The notes below the pieces were generated by a model. The model was given only the letters and a program-made list of their open reading frames with translations. It was not told the DNA's origin and ran no database searches. Made by a program: the position numbers and the translations under genes. This document shows positions 41,537 to 50,892 of a DNA stretch of 64,000 bases, one piece after another; position 1 is the stretch's first letter; the number at the start of each line of letters is the position of its first letter. The DNA is from an uncultured Flavobacterium sp. Its GTDB lineage: Bacteria > Bacteroidota > Bacteroidia > Flavobacteriales > Flavobacteriaceae. The stretch spans positions 1 to 64,000 of the forward strand of contig CAKUAD010000002.1 of NCBI GenBank assembly GCA_934636265.1. The letters are read 5' to 3'.

Positions 41537-43768
41537 ATGAAGCGTTTGTGGTGGTGTTTGTGTCTGGTCTGGGTGTTTTGTCCGGCGCAGACCACTTTTA
41601 CTGCAGATGAGATCATCGGCCAGGTCATCAAAAACAAACGCAATAACGATCCGCAGCGCAAACTGGATAGCTTTAGGTTTAACGCCTACAATCAACTTAC
41701 GGTTACTGCCAATCCTGATTCGATTCCGCCCGTTACGGATACTTTGGTACGCCGCTATTGGGGATGGGGCCGCAAGCGTATCAAAGTTGATTCGACACTT
41801 TACAAATTTCATCATCTTTCCCGCAGGCAACACTTATTCCTGACTGAGAAAGTCTCCAAGTTCGAGTTTGACGGACGGGTTTTCAAGGAGACGATACTCG
41901 GGATGGAAATGTCGGGTTTCTCGCGGCCCATTTATGAAATCCTGGGCTTTAACCTGCAATCGTTTTCGCTTTACGACAGTAGGTATGACTTGCTTGAAAC
42001 CCGTCATCGCAGCCCGATTGATCGCGGTGCACAACGCTACTACGCGTACGAGTTTGCGGGCGACACCCTTTTGGCCGGGCGCAAAATTCATAAAATCAGG
42101 TTTTGGCATCGGCGTGAACCAAACGGTTTGCGCGGCCACCTGCTCATCGACAAGCAAAGTTTTGCCATTGCGGGCGCGCAGCTAAAAGCCGGCGGCGTGC
42201 TTAACGTTTACGGCACCCACCAATACCGCTACCTGCGTTTGTTGGATTTGTGGTTTCCCGCCGCGAGCCAGTTTAAAGTCACCAAGGGCGACAATGACGA
42301 AGATATCAACCTATTGGTAGGGACTGTCCGCTTTGACGGCGCTGATCCGCTTAAACGCAACCGCATAAAGGAGCCGTCGGATTATACTTACCTGATTTCG
42401 GAGACATCCTATTCTGACCTTTCATACAATGTTCCGGTTAAGATTTTCCATCCGGCCATTGCGATCGAGGTACGCGACGATGCATCGTCAAAACCCGACA
42501 GCTATTGGCAGATGTTCCGCAAGGATTCGGCCGACGTGCGGCGGGAAGCAACATACCGGTCGCTTGACAGTTTGATCACGCGCGAAAAAATTGAAAACAA
42601 ATTGCGTCTGGGCCGTAAAATCATCAACGGATTTGTGCCGTTTGGCCCAGTGGATATTGACCTGCGAAACATTATCAGCTTTGACAACCTTGAAGGCTTT
42701 CGCCTGGGTTTGGGCGGTGTCACCAACGAACGGTTTTCTGAGAAATTTAAAATTGATGGCTACGTGGCTTTTGGCACCAAGGACGGCGATTTTAAATACC
42801 ATTTGGGGAGTGCTGTCCGCGTCGGGCGCTTTTCCGGAAGCTGGATTGGCGGTTCTTACACCGATGACATCCGCGAAATTGCAAGCACCTCATTCCTTAC
42901 CGACAAGCGGGTATTTAAGGTTTACGATCCGCGGCCTATCAACCTGAGCACTTTTTACAACCACATCAGTTGGCGCGGCTATATCGAGACGAAAATCATC
43001 CCGAAAACCGAGAGTGTCTGGCAGTTGTCAAAGAGTTTTGTTTTGCCAAAGTTTGGGTATTCATATGTATTGGGCAGGCGCGAATACAAACAGTTCAACA
43101 TGACCACGGCCCAGGTTTCCCTTCAGTGGAATCCCTACAGCGACTACATGCAGACACCGGTGGGGCGCAGTGAAGTGGAAAGGCGTTTTCCAAAATTTGC
43201 GTTTCAGCTGACGCGATCGCTCCCCGGCATTCTTGAAAACGATTTTGATTTTGTAAAGTTTGACGTGCGCGCCGAATATGAAAAACGATTCCTCAACGGG
43301 CAAAAAACTTCAGTGTTGATTGAAGGCGGATTGGCGATGGGCAGTCTGCCGCTGACGCATCTGTACAACACGTCGCCCAACAACCTCACGCAGGATCACA
43401 TTGCGCAAAGGATTACGCTGGCCGGCAAAAACAGTTTTGAAACCATGTTTTTCAACGAGTTCTTTTCCAGCCGGTACGCCATGATACAGGGCAAACACGC
43501 CTTGCGCAGGATTACACTGGCACGCGGATCCAGGCCTGAATTGGTGTTGGTATCGCGCGCGGCCTGGGGCGATATGGACAAACCTTGGCGCCATCGCGGA
43601 TTGGCGTTTAAAACGCTTGAACAGGGATTTTACGAATCAGGGATTGAACTCAACCACATGTTCCGATTTGTGGGATTGGGAGCTTTTTACCGATATGGCG
43701 CCAATCATCTTCCGGATCTGGAAGACAACATAGCCGTCAAGATCACGTTTTTGCTCAACTTTTTTTGA
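41537..43768 (+). CDS. DUF5686-like outer-membrane protein
   Basis: The 743-residue protein has a signal peptide (about 1-18, ending CPAQ), an N-terminal helical/alpha-beta part with ADEIIGQVIKNKRNNDPQRKLDSFRFNAYNQL, and a long C-terminal half of amphipathic Tyr/Phe-rich strands ending VKITFLLNFF, as for an outer-membrane barrel. It matches the DUF5686 family as I know it, but without the usual leading carboxypeptidase-regulatory-like domain. The 41504 start in the same frame would add 11 residues before the signal and overlap the promoter. It abuts the convergent antiporter gene with no gap. Confidence 0.8.
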   Translation: MKRLWWCLCLVWVFCPAQTTFTADEIIGQVIKNKRNNDPQRKLDSFRFNAYNQLTVTANPDSIPPVTDTLVRRYWGWGRKRIKVDSTLYKFHHLSRRQHLFLTEKVSKFEFDGRVFKETILGMEMSGFSRPIYEILGFNLQSFSLYDSRYDLLETRHRSPIDRGAQRYYAYEFAGDTLLAGRKIHKIRFWHRREPNGLRGHLLIDKQSFAIAGAQLKAGGVLNVYGTHQYRYLRLLDLWFPAASQFKVTKGDNDEDINLLVGTVRFDGADPLKRNRIKEPSDYTYLISETSYSDLSYNVPVKIFHPAIAIEVRDDASSKPDSYWQMFRKDSADVRREATYRSLDSLITREKIENKLRLGRKIINGFVPFGPVDIDLRNIISFDNLEGFRLGLGGVTNERFSEKFKIDGYVAFGTKDGDFKYHLGSAVRVGRFSGSWIGGSYTDDIREIASTSFLTDKRVFKVYDPRPINLSTFYNHISWRGYIETKIIPKTESVWQLSKSFVLPKFGYSYVLGRREYKQFNMTTAQVSLQWNPYSDYMQTPVGRSEVERRFPKFAFQLTRSLPGILENDFDFVKFDVRAEYEKRFLNGQKTSVLIEGGLAMGSLPLTHLYNTSPNNLTQDHIAQRITLAGKNSFETMFFNEFFSSRYAMIQGKHALRRITLARGSRPELVLVSRAAWGDMDKPWRHRGLAFKTLEQGFYESGIELNHMFRFVGLGAFYRYGANHLPDLEDNIAVKITFLLNFF

Positions 43769-46030
43769 TTATTGACGCACGATAAGTACCGATTGGACAT
43801 TGCCCAGCCAAACACTGCGCGTCTCCACCAGTTTTTTCCAGTTTTCCAGGCTGACGATCATCAAGTCCTGTGCGACCAGGAATTCGCGCTTCATAATCCG
43901 GTCTTCCTGCAAGGTTACCTGCGTAGGATGCGGAATGGCCGATATTTTTTGGGCCAGAGCAGGTGTCGCGGCAATGGCACCGTTGGGATCGACAATCGTA
44001 ACCGATGAACCGTTGTTTTGAATCAGGCGCGTGGCATAATCAATCAAGAAGCTGTCGTCGGCCGAGAAGATGGGCAGCAAAACCTGGTCAGGGCGTTCAA
44101 AACCGTTGTCGACCAAAATACCTACGGGAATTTTTGAGCGGGTTAAAATCTGTCGGGTGCCGTCGTCCAGCGGCGAGTTCTCGAACAGGCTTTCTTTTCC
44201 GGTAAACTTGTCTATCAGTCGCTCAGGGTTGATGATCTGGCTGGTGTAGCCCAATACGCGGCCAAGCAAGGTTCCTTCAAAGATTGATTTTCCCATGCCT
44301 ACCAAAAGCAACTGGTGGGTTCCGGTGTTGGCGGCCTCAACAATGTCGCTATCAATGTCGTTAGAGATCTTAAACTGCTTTACGATGGGCTGATTGAGTC
44401 GGGCAGCCTCTTCCTCAATGGGAACAAAGCTTTTGGCTTCCAACTCATCGACGTCAAAGGTGTGCATTTCATTGGATAGCGTCATGTGTAAAACCGACAC
44501 GGGGCTGTTCTTTTCCTTTCCGGCCAGGGCGTTGGCCAGATTGAGCAGTGATTTTCCGTTTTCGGCCGACCCGTAGGAAATCAGGATTTTAAATTGGTTG
44601 ACGGCCTGCGCAATATCTTTGGCTGTCTTTTTTGACCGTTTAGAGAAAAAATCGATGATGTCCAGGGCGGGTCCGGTCATAAAGGTGGTAATCAGCGCCA
44701 TGATGACCATCATCGTAAAGATCTCTATGGATAAGACGCCCAGTTCAAGCCCGATGTTGAGCACAATAAGCTGCATCAGTCCGCGGGTATTCATCAGCGC
44801 GCCGATGGTGAGTGAATCAGCCCAGTTTTGCCCGACAAATCTCGCGGCTACGGCACTCCCTACAAATTTTCCGGCCACGGCCACCGCCACGATGATGCCG
44901 GTCATCTTCCAGAGTTCGGGATCGTCGATGGTGTTTATCTGGGTTTTTAATCCGGTGTAGACAAAAAACAAAGGCAGCAACAGGATGACGGAAATATCCT
45001 CGACTTTCTCAATAAATATGCTGCGGAATTTGGTGTTTTCAGGCATGATCGCGCCAGCCATAAACGCCCCAAAAAGTGCGTGGATTCCAATGACCTCGGT
45101 GGCGTACGACGAGATGATCAGCATCAGCAAAAAGATGGCAACCACCGGTTTGCTCAGGCTTTCGCTTGAATCTTTTAGATCTCCTACGCGTTTAAGGAAC
45201 GGACGGACCACCTTGAGCATGACAATTACATACAACACGGCCATCGCCATAATGTACAATGAACTCACAAATGATCCGGCGTTGACCACAGCAATCACCG
45301 CAGCCAGAATGCACCAGGCGGTAATGTCGTCGGCGGCGGCGCAGGTAATGACGATGGAGCCAAGCCTTGTTTTATGAATACCGCGTTCCTGGACAATCCG
45401 GGCCAAAACCGGGAAGGCGGTGATGCTCATGGCGATTCCCAAAAAGAGCGCGAACGGCAAAAAGGCGGTGTCGGGCGGAGCCAAATCCTGGTAAATGATG
45501 TAGGAGAGGCCAATGCCCAACGAAAAGGGGATGACAATGCTGGCGTGGCTTATCAGGACGGCGTCGTCGGCTTTGTTCTTAAGGGCGCTCAGGTCGAGTT
45601 CCATGCCGATGACAAACATAAACAGGATGAGTCCGATCTGACTTAAAAAGTGAAGGTTTCCAAGCGACTCGACCGGGAAAAGCAGTTGTGAAACTTCGGG
45701 AAAATAGGCGCCAACCAGCGAGGGTCCGAGCACAATTCCGGCCACCATCTCGCCCATGACTGAAGGTTGTCCGATCTTGCGGAACAACCACCCAAAAACA
45801 CGGGCGGCCAGGATGATAGTAATGATTTGCGCCAACAAAATGGCCAACGGGTGCTGAAGATTGTGCGTCATCGAGGCCAGAAACTCGGCCCACTCTGAGC
45901 GGCCATTAGATTTTTCGACAATGTTCCGCCCCTGCTGCAACAGCTGTCCGTGGTCGATGACCAGATAGATAAAGTATGAGCAAACGCCAATTACAACAAC
46001 ATAAAAAAGAGTGTTTTTCAGGCTTCTCAT
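43769..46030 (-). CDS. CPA2-family cation:proton antiporter with cytoplasmic C-terminal domain
   Basis: The 753-residue protein has an extra N-terminal helix (about 7-25), a linker, then a CPA2-type membrane domain of about 12 helices (about 60-460; MGEMVAGIVLGPSLVG, ITAFPVLARIV, AADDITAWC with the ion-binding Asp pair, NTRGLMQLIVLNIG). The last 280 residues are soluble and show two weak universal-stress-protein-like units (KILISYGSAENGKSLLNLA...). It should exchange Na+ or K+ for H+ at the inner membrane; the ion is unknown. Start 46030 (MRSLKN) is chosen over 46084 because the -7 box lies between them. Confidence 0.88.
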   Translation of the reverse strand: MRSLKNTLFYVVVIGVCSYFIYLVIDHGQLLQQGRNIVEKSNGRSEWAEFLASMTHNLQHPLAILLAQIITIILAARVFGWLFRKIGQPSVMGEMVAGIVLGPSLVGAYFPEVSQLLFPVESLGNLHFLSQIGLILFMFVIGMELDLSALKNKADDAVLISHASIVIPFSLGIGLSYIIYQDLAPPDTAFLPFALFLGIAMSITAFPVLARIVQERGIHKTRLGSIVITCAAADDITAWCILAAVIAVVNAGSFVSSLYIMAMAVLYVIVMLKVVRPFLKRVGDLKDSSESLSKPVVAIFLLMLIISSYATEVIGIHALFGAFMAGAIMPENTKFRSIFIEKVEDISVILLLPLFFVYTGLKTQINTIDDPELWKMTGIIVAVAVAGKFVGSAVAARFVGQNWADSLTIGALMNTRGLMQLIVLNIGLELGVLSIEIFTMMVIMALITTFMTGPALDIIDFFSKRSKKTAKDIAQAVNQFKILISYGSAENGKSLLNLANALAGKEKNSPVSVLHMTLSNEMHTFDVDELEAKSFVPIEEEAARLNQPIVKQFKISNDIDSDIVEAANTGTHQLLLVGMGKSIFEGTLLGRVLGYTSQIINPERLIDKFTGKESLFENSPLDDGTRQILTRSKIPVGILVDNGFERPDQVLLPIFSADDSFLIDYATRLIQNNGSSVTIVDPNGAIAATPALAQKISAIPHPTQVTLQEDRIMKREFLVAQDLMIVSLENWKKLVETRSVWLGNVQSVLIVRQ

Positions 46031-46048
46031 CGTCTTGGCGTTAAAGTG

Positions 46049-46080
46049 CAAAAATATCAATTTAGGCGTGAATCCGGCAA
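46049..46080 (-). promoter_or_regulatory. promoter of the antiporter gene
   Basis: On the minus strand: TTG (46078-46080), a 21-nt spacer, TATTTTTG (46049-46056), 18 nt before the ATG. Its presence supports the start at 46030. Confidence 0.55.
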
Positions 46081-46139
46081 ACACCCTGTCGATTTGACTT
46101 AAAATTCACCAAATGTGAGCTGAATTATAACCCTTTGGT

Positions 46140-46172
46140 TTGACAAAAATCCCTTGGGAATCCATACCTTTG
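46140..46172 (+). promoter_or_regulatory. promoter of the MMPL/RND transporter gene
   Basis: TTG at 46140-46142, a 22-nt spacer, TACCTTTG at 46165-46172; ATG 19 nt downstream. Confidence 0.55.
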
Positions 46173-46191
46173 CACCCGATTTTTAAACCCT

Positions 46192-48600
46192 ATGGGAACC
46201 AAGAGATTCAAAACCCGGGGATGGGAAAAAATAGCCCGCGTCATCCTTAAAAACCGAATTGCCATTCTGGTCATTATTGGCCTGCTCACGGCGTTTTTTG
46301 CCTGGCAATGGCGCAATGTCCACATGACGTATACCGAGGCGAACCTGGTGCCCAAAGATCACATCATCAATCAGGAATACCGCCGCTTTCTGGAGCGCTT
46401 TGGCGAGGAGGGAAACCTTATCGTGCTGGGTGTTCAGGACGAGCGTTTTTTTACACCCAAGGCATACGCCGAATGGGATTTGCTGATGAGGGAACTTGGC
46501 GCCAACAAAGGTGTCGACCTTATCATTTCAGTCAATGACCTGCAGACGCTAGGCAAAGACACGGTGTCGCAGAAATTTGTGCTATCGCCTCTGGTCGACA
46601 AAACCAAAACCGGGGACGCGACCTATCTGACGCAAATAAAAAAACAACTCTTTGACAGCCTTCCGTTTTATGAAGGCCTGCTGTTTAACAAGGAGTCCGG
46701 CAGTATCCGATCGGCGGTTTATCTCAACAAAAACATTGTAAATACCCAGCAGCGCAAAACCTTTATCCTGGATGAGGTGGTTCCCGCGGTGGATCGTTTT
46801 GAAAAAAGCACCGGCATCGACCTCAAGGTGTCGGGTATGCCCTACATCCGGACAATCAATGCCGAGGACATGAAAGCCGAGGTCGGACTGTTTATCGGTG
46901 CTGCGTTTTTGGTGACGTCGCTGATTTTCTTTTTCTTTTTCCGATCGTTCCGCGCCATGTTCATATCGGTGGGAATTCTGGTCATTGGCGTGATGTGGTC
47001 ATTTGGCACGCTCGGGCTTTTTGGCTATACCATCAACATCCTGACGTCGGTTATTCCGCCGCTTTTGATTGTCATCGGCATTGCCAACTGCATCTTTTTG
47101 ATCAACAAATACCAGCAGGAAATCAAGCTGCATAACAATCAGGCCAAGGCGCTGCAACGCGTGGTGTCAAAAATCGGGATGTCGACCCTGATGACCAACC
47201 TGACAACGGCCGCCGGTTTTGCAACGTTTATGTTTACCGGCAACGAACTTTTGTTTGAGTTTGGTTTGATCACCTCGATCAACATACTGGCGCTATATCT
47301 GTTAACCCTTGTACTGGTTCCGATTATCTACAGTTTTATGCCGCTGCCCAAGGCCAAGCACCTGCATCACCTGGACAGGCGGTACATTGCAAACATCTTG
47401 ACCGCCATCCAGAACACGGTCAAAACCCGCCGCAACTGGGTTTATGCGGTTTACATTTTGCTGCTGGGCTTTAGTCTTTACGGACTTACCAAAATAAGGG
47501 TAAGCGGAAGCCTTTTAAGTGAGATGCCCAAAACGGCGTCTTTTTACAACGACATCGTTTTTTACGAGAATCAGTTTAATGGCGTGATGCCGATGGAAGT
47601 GCTCATCGACACCAAAAGGCCAAAAGGCGTCATGAAACTCTCGACGCTTAAACGGATGGACCGCCTTCAGGACTCGATTGCGGCTTATGACGAATTCTCC
47701 ACGCCGGTGTCGGTGGTGAATCTCGTTAAGTTCTCCAAACAGGCGTACTACAACGGCAATCCGGAGTTTTACGAGCTGCCAAACCAACAGGAACAGGCGT
47801 TTATCTTGTCGTATGCCAAAAATGCCACCCGTGATTCCAAGCAAAATCTGTTAAAGAGTTATGTTGACTCGACCGGGCAATTTGCGCGTATGACAGTTTT
47901 TATGAAGGACGTCGGGACAAGCCGGATGGCCCAAACCGAGGCGCGCTTGCGGAGCCAGATTGATGAGATTTTCCCGCCTGACCGCTATACCGTCACCCTT
48001 ACGGGTAAGGCACTGGTCTTTCAAAAAGGCACGTCATACCTGGTGGAAAACCTGAAAGACGCCATCCTTTTTGCGATTCTTATGGTTGCGGCGCTGATGA
48101 CTTATATGTTCCGATCGGTCAAGATGATTCTGGTGGCGCTGATTACGAATATCCTGCCGCTTTGCATCACATCGGGGCTGATGGGCTTTTTTGACATTCC
48201 GCTCAAACCGTCCACGATTCTCGTATTCAGCATCGCGTTTGGGATATCGGTAGACAACGCCATCCAGTTTATGGCCAAGTATCGACACGACTTGATAGCC
48301 AACCGCGGCCGGGTAAAGCGATCGGTAATGAGCGCTATTCGAGAAACCGGCGTGAGTACGTTTTATACCTCTGTTGTTTTGATTTTCGGATTCGGTACCT
48401 TTGCGCTGTCCAGTTTTGCCGGGACAATCGCGCTTGGAGGGCTGATTGCCTGCACGCTGACGTTTGCCATGTTTGCCAACCTGCTGATGCTTCCCTCGCT
48501 GGTGCTAACCTTTGAGAAAAAACGCCTCAGGATGGAAGAATTGGTCGACGACGGAATTTTGGAAGACGACGAGCCCGTCATTAATAAAGAAAAGCCATAA
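46192..48600 (+). CDS. RND/MMPL-superfamily transporter
   Basis: The 802-residue protein has the duplicated RND topology: helix 1 (about 25-43), an extracytoplasmic domain, a block of five helices (about 230-385), helix 7 (about 420-437), a second extracytoplasmic domain and a second block (about 620-780). Conserved pieces include GIANCIFLINKYQQE and FGISVDNAIQFMAKYRHD, with the Asp expected in proton relay. Family members export lipids, hopanoids or hydrophobic compounds; the substrate is unknown. It is followed 9 bp later by asnS, so the two may share a transcript. Confidence 0.88.
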   Translation: MGTKRFKTRGWEKIARVILKNRIAILVIIGLLTAFFAWQWRNVHMTYTEANLVPKDHIINQEYRRFLERFGEEGNLIVLGVQDERFFTPKAYAEWDLLMRELGANKGVDLIISVNDLQTLGKDTVSQKFVLSPLVDKTKTGDATYLTQIKKQLFDSLPFYEGLLFNKESGSIRSAVYLNKNIVNTQQRKTFILDEVVPAVDRFEKSTGIDLKVSGMPYIRTINAEDMKAEVGLFIGAAFLVTSLIFFFFFRSFRAMFISVGILVIGVMWSFGTLGLFGYTINILTSVIPPLLIVIGIANCIFLINKYQQEIKLHNNQAKALQRVVSKIGMSTLMTNLTTAAGFATFMFTGNELLFEFGLITSINILALYLLTLVLVPIIYSFMPLPKAKHLHHLDRRYIANILTAIQNTVKTRRNWVYAVYILLLGFSLYGLTKIRVSGSLLSEMPKTASFYNDIVFYENQFNGVMPMEVLIDTKRPKGVMKLSTLKRMDRLQDSIAAYDEFSTPVSVVNLVKFSKQAYYNGNPEFYELPNQQEQAFILSYAKNATRDSKQNLLKSYVDSTGQFARMTVFMKDVGTSRMAQTEARLRSQIDEIFPPDRYTVTLTGKALVFQKGTSYLVENLKDAILFAILMVAALMTYMFRSVKMILVALITNILPLCITSGLMGFFDIPLKPSTILVFSIAFGISVDNAIQFMAKYRHDLIANRGRVKRSVMSAIRETGVSTFYTSVVLIFGFGTFALSSFAGTIALGGLIACTLTFAMFANLLMLPSLVLTFEKKRLRMEELVDDGILEDDEPVINKEKP

Positions 48601-48609
48601 TTTTGGGTT

Positions 48610-50040
48610 ATGCGAAGTAAAGTAAAAGATCTATTGGCGAGCCTTGAGCCGCAAAACGGAATTATAGCAAAAGGGTGGGTCCGCACCTTTAGGAACAATC
48701 AGTTTGTAGCCCTGAATGACGGGTCGACTATTCACAATATCCAGTGTGTGGTTGATTTTGAAAACACGCCCGACGAAATCCTAAAGCGAATCACCACCGG
48801 CGCTGCCATCTCGGTTATTGGCGACCTGGTTGAAAGTCAGGGCGCGGGTCAAAAGTGGGAAATCCAGGTAAAACAGCTGGAAATTCTGGGCGATTCAGAT
48901 CCGGAAAAATTCCCGATGCAACCCAAGCGTCACTCGTTGGAGTTTTTGCGCGAAAATGCCCACCTTCGCGTCCGGACCAATGCATTTGGTGCGATTATGC
49001 GCGTAAGGTCGGTGCTGGCGTTTGCCGTACATCAGTATTTTCAGGAAAAAGGATTTGTTTACGTCAACACGCCTATTATTACCGGTGCCGATGCCGAGGG
49101 CGCTGGCGAAATGTTCCAAGTGACGTCATTGCCGCTGGACAATCTGCCTAAAAACGATGACGGATCGATCAACTACAAGGAAGATTTTTTTGGCAAACAC
49201 ACCAATCTGACGGTTTCCGGACAGTTGGAAGGCGAAACCTTTGCGATGGCTTTGGGTCAAATCTATACTTTTGGACCTACTTTTAGAGCCGAAAATTCAA
49301 ACACCTCGCGTCACCTTGCCGAGTTTTGGATGATCGAGCCAGAAGTTGCGTTCAACGACCTGGACGACAACATGGACCTGGCCGAGGATTTTATCCGCTA
49401 CGTCATCGGCTATGCTGTTCAACACTGCAAGGACGACTTGACTTTCTTAAACCAGCGCCTGGCCGACGAAGAGAAGCAAAAACCTCAGGATCAGCGCAGT
49501 TCGATGTCGCTTTTAGAAAAACTCGACTTTGTGCTCAACAACAATTTCAAACGCGTTTCCTACACCGAGGCGATTGACATTTTGCGCAACTCTACGCCTA
49601 ATAAAAAGAAGAAATTCCAGTACGTCATAGAAGAATGGGGCGCCGACCTGCAAAGCGAGCACGAGCGCTACCTGGTGGAAAAACACTTTAACTCACCGGT
49701 GATTTTGTTTGACTATCCGGCCAACATCAAGGCGTTTTACATGCGCCTTAACGAGGACGGCAAAACCGTTCGCGCCATGGACATCCTGTTCCCGGGCATT
49801 GGCGAAATTGTAGGCGGATCGCAGCGGGAAGAGCGCTACGATGTGCTGTTGCGAAAAATGCGCACGCTGAATATCGACGAGCAGGAATTGTGGTGGTACC
49901 TCGACACCCGTCGCTTTGGAACGGCCGTTCACTCCGGATTTGGTCTTGGTTTTGAACGCTTGGTGCTGTTTGTTACCGGTATGAGCAACATCCGCGATGT
50001 GATTCCTTTTCCGCGGACGCCTCAGAATGCGGAGTTTTAA
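48610..50040 (+). CDS. asnS: asparaginyl-tRNA synthetase
   Basis: The 476-residue class II synthetase has an N-terminal OB-fold anticodon-binding domain (about 15-105), motif 2 [22 protein letters not shown] and motif 3 [16 protein letters not shown]. The AsnRS-type residues around [15 protein letters not shown] motif 2 separate it from AspRS. It begins 9 bp after the transporter gene and has no promoter of its own that I can see. A perfect 11-bp inverted repeat 72 bp downstream may cap its transcript. Confidence 0.96.
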   Translation: MRSKVKDLLASLEPQNGIIAKGWVRTFRNNQFVALNDGSTIHNIQCVVDFENTPDEILKRITTGAAISVIGDLVESQGAGQKWEIQVKQLEILGDSDPEKFPMQPKRHSLEFLRENAHLRVRTNAFGAIMRVRSVLAFAVHQYFQEKGFVYVNTPIITGADAEGAGEMFQVTSLPLDNLPKNDDGSINYKEDFFGKHTNLTVSGQLEGETFAMALGQIYTFGPTFRAENSNTSRHLAEFWMIEPEVAFNDLDDNMDLAEDFIRYVIGYAVQHCKDDLTFLNQRLADEEKQKPQDQRSSMSLLEKLDFVLNNNFKRVSYTEAIDILRNSTPNKKKKFQYVIEEWGADLQSEHERYLVEKHFNSPVILFDYPANIKAFYMRLNEDGKTVRAMDILFPGIGEIVGGSQREERYDVLLRKMRTLNIDEQELWWYLDTRRFGTAVHSGFGLGFERLVLFVTGMSNIRDVIPFPRTPQNAEF

Positions 50041-50050
50041 GGTAGTTAAC

Positions 50051-50164
50051 AGTTTACGGTTTACAGTAGACTTAGCTCTTAGCGGTCAGTCATCAGCGGT
50101 CAACTTGTTTCATCGCGATTTATAGTTTACGGTTTACAGTTTACAGTTAACAGTAAATCGCGAT
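50051..50164. repeat. simple direct repeats and perfect 11-bp inverted repeat after asnS
   Basis: AGTTTACGGTTTACAGT occurs at 50051-50067 and exactly again at 50124-50140, with AGCGGTCA twice between them. ATCGCGATTTA (50112-50122) and TAAATCGCGAT (50154-50164) form a perfect inverted repeat enclosing the second copy, so the region can fold into a hairpin with a 31-nt loop. There is no T run after the stem. Confidence 0.7.
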
Positions 50165-50193
50165 AGGAGTATGTTTAACGTGTGCGATTGGCT

Positions 50194-50228
50194 AATCTTT
50201 GAATTTTTCAAACGTTGAATCTTTGAAT
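50194..50228. repeat. AATCTTTGAAT direct repeats
   Basis: AATCTTTGAAT occurs at 50194-50204 and 50218-50228 in the asnS-ferredoxin intergenic region, just before the inverted copy of the TIR repeat. Confidence 0.6.
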
Positions 50229-50250
50229 CCTAATTTTGGCCCCAGACGCA

Positions 50251-50391
50251 ATTAACATTTTAGGCAGATTTCCTGTAACGTACCAATCATTAAGTCCTGT
50301 AACTTCGTACCAATGGGTAGGGGAAAAATGAGAGTTCCCGAACGAAATAAAACATTAAGTCAGCGGCAGATTTTCTGTAAAAATTGTTAAA
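50251..50391 (-). repeat. dispersed TIR repeat, inverted copy before the ferredoxin gene
   Basis: On the minus strand it reads TTTAACAATT, TACAGAAAATCTG, TTCCCCTACCC, then GGTACGAAGTTA, ending CTGCCTAAAATGTTAAT, the same order of blocks as the array at 7997-8511. It is the only one of seven copies in this orientation. It ends about 105 bp before the ferredoxin -33 element. Confidence 0.75.
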
Positions 50392-50495
50392 TTTTTTTCG
50401 ACCAATTGACAGATTTCTCACCACGGTTATTCTTGACGGTTCTTGATTGGGATCCCTATTTTTAAATATTCAAGATTCACTCCTTGCACAGCACC

Positions 50496-50525
50496 TTGCA
50501 GCCTCAACCCAACTTCGTACTTTTG
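50496..50525 (+). promoter_or_regulatory. promoter of the 2Fe-2S ferredoxin gene
   Basis: TTG at 50496-50498, a 19-nt spacer, TACTTTTG at 50518-50525; the ATG follows after 4 nt, predicting a leaderless mRNA. Confidence 0.6.
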
Positions 50526-50529
50526 CACC

Positions 50530-50856
50530 ATGGATATCACCCTTCACATCACCGACCGCGACGGCTTAACGCACGAAGTCCAGGCGCCCACCGACATGAA
50601 CATGAACCTCATGGAAGTCATCCGCATGTATGAACTGGCTCCGGAAGGAACCATAGGAATCTGCGGCGGCATGGCCATGTGTGCCTCTTGCCAGTGTTAT
50701 GTACTCAATGATGTGGTGCTGCCGGAAAAATCGGCGGATGAAGAAGCCATGCTCTGGGAAGCCTTTAATGTCAAGGAAAACAGCCGCCTTGGTTGCCAGA
50801 TCCAGATGACCGACGACATCGACGGGCTGGCCGTCCAATTGGCGCCCGAAGCATAA
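50530..50856 (+). CDS. 2Fe-2S ferredoxin, adrenodoxin type
   Basis: The 108-residue protein has four cluster ligands in the adrenodoxin spacing: Cys45, Cys51, Cys54 and Cys89 (ICGGMAMCASC ... RLGC). An extra Cys56 is also present. It carries single electrons in the cytoplasm; the ferredoxin-NADP reductase at 8572 is a possible but unlinked partner. The start at 50530 (MDITLHITD) is used since the 29 codons upstream contain the promoter. The next gene is convergent, with a terminator between. Confidence 0.93.
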   Translation: MDITLHITDRDGLTHEVQAPTDMNMNLMEVIRMYELAPEGTIGICGGMAMCASCQCYVLNDVVLPEKSADEEAMLWEAFNVKENSRLGCQIQMTDDIDGLAVQLAPEA

Positions 50857-50860
50857 CCGC

Positions 50861-50885
50861 AAAAAAAAACCTCTCAGAGAGAGGC
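50861..50885 (-). terminator. terminator between ferredoxin and acyl-CoA dehydrogenase genes
   Basis: CCTCTC/GAGAGG stem with an AGA loop; on the minus strand it is followed by nine U residues, so it mainly serves the acyl-CoA dehydrogenase gene. The plus-strand tail (CTTTAGTTTTATTT) is weaker. Confidence 0.8.
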
Positions 50886-50892
50886 TTTAGTT

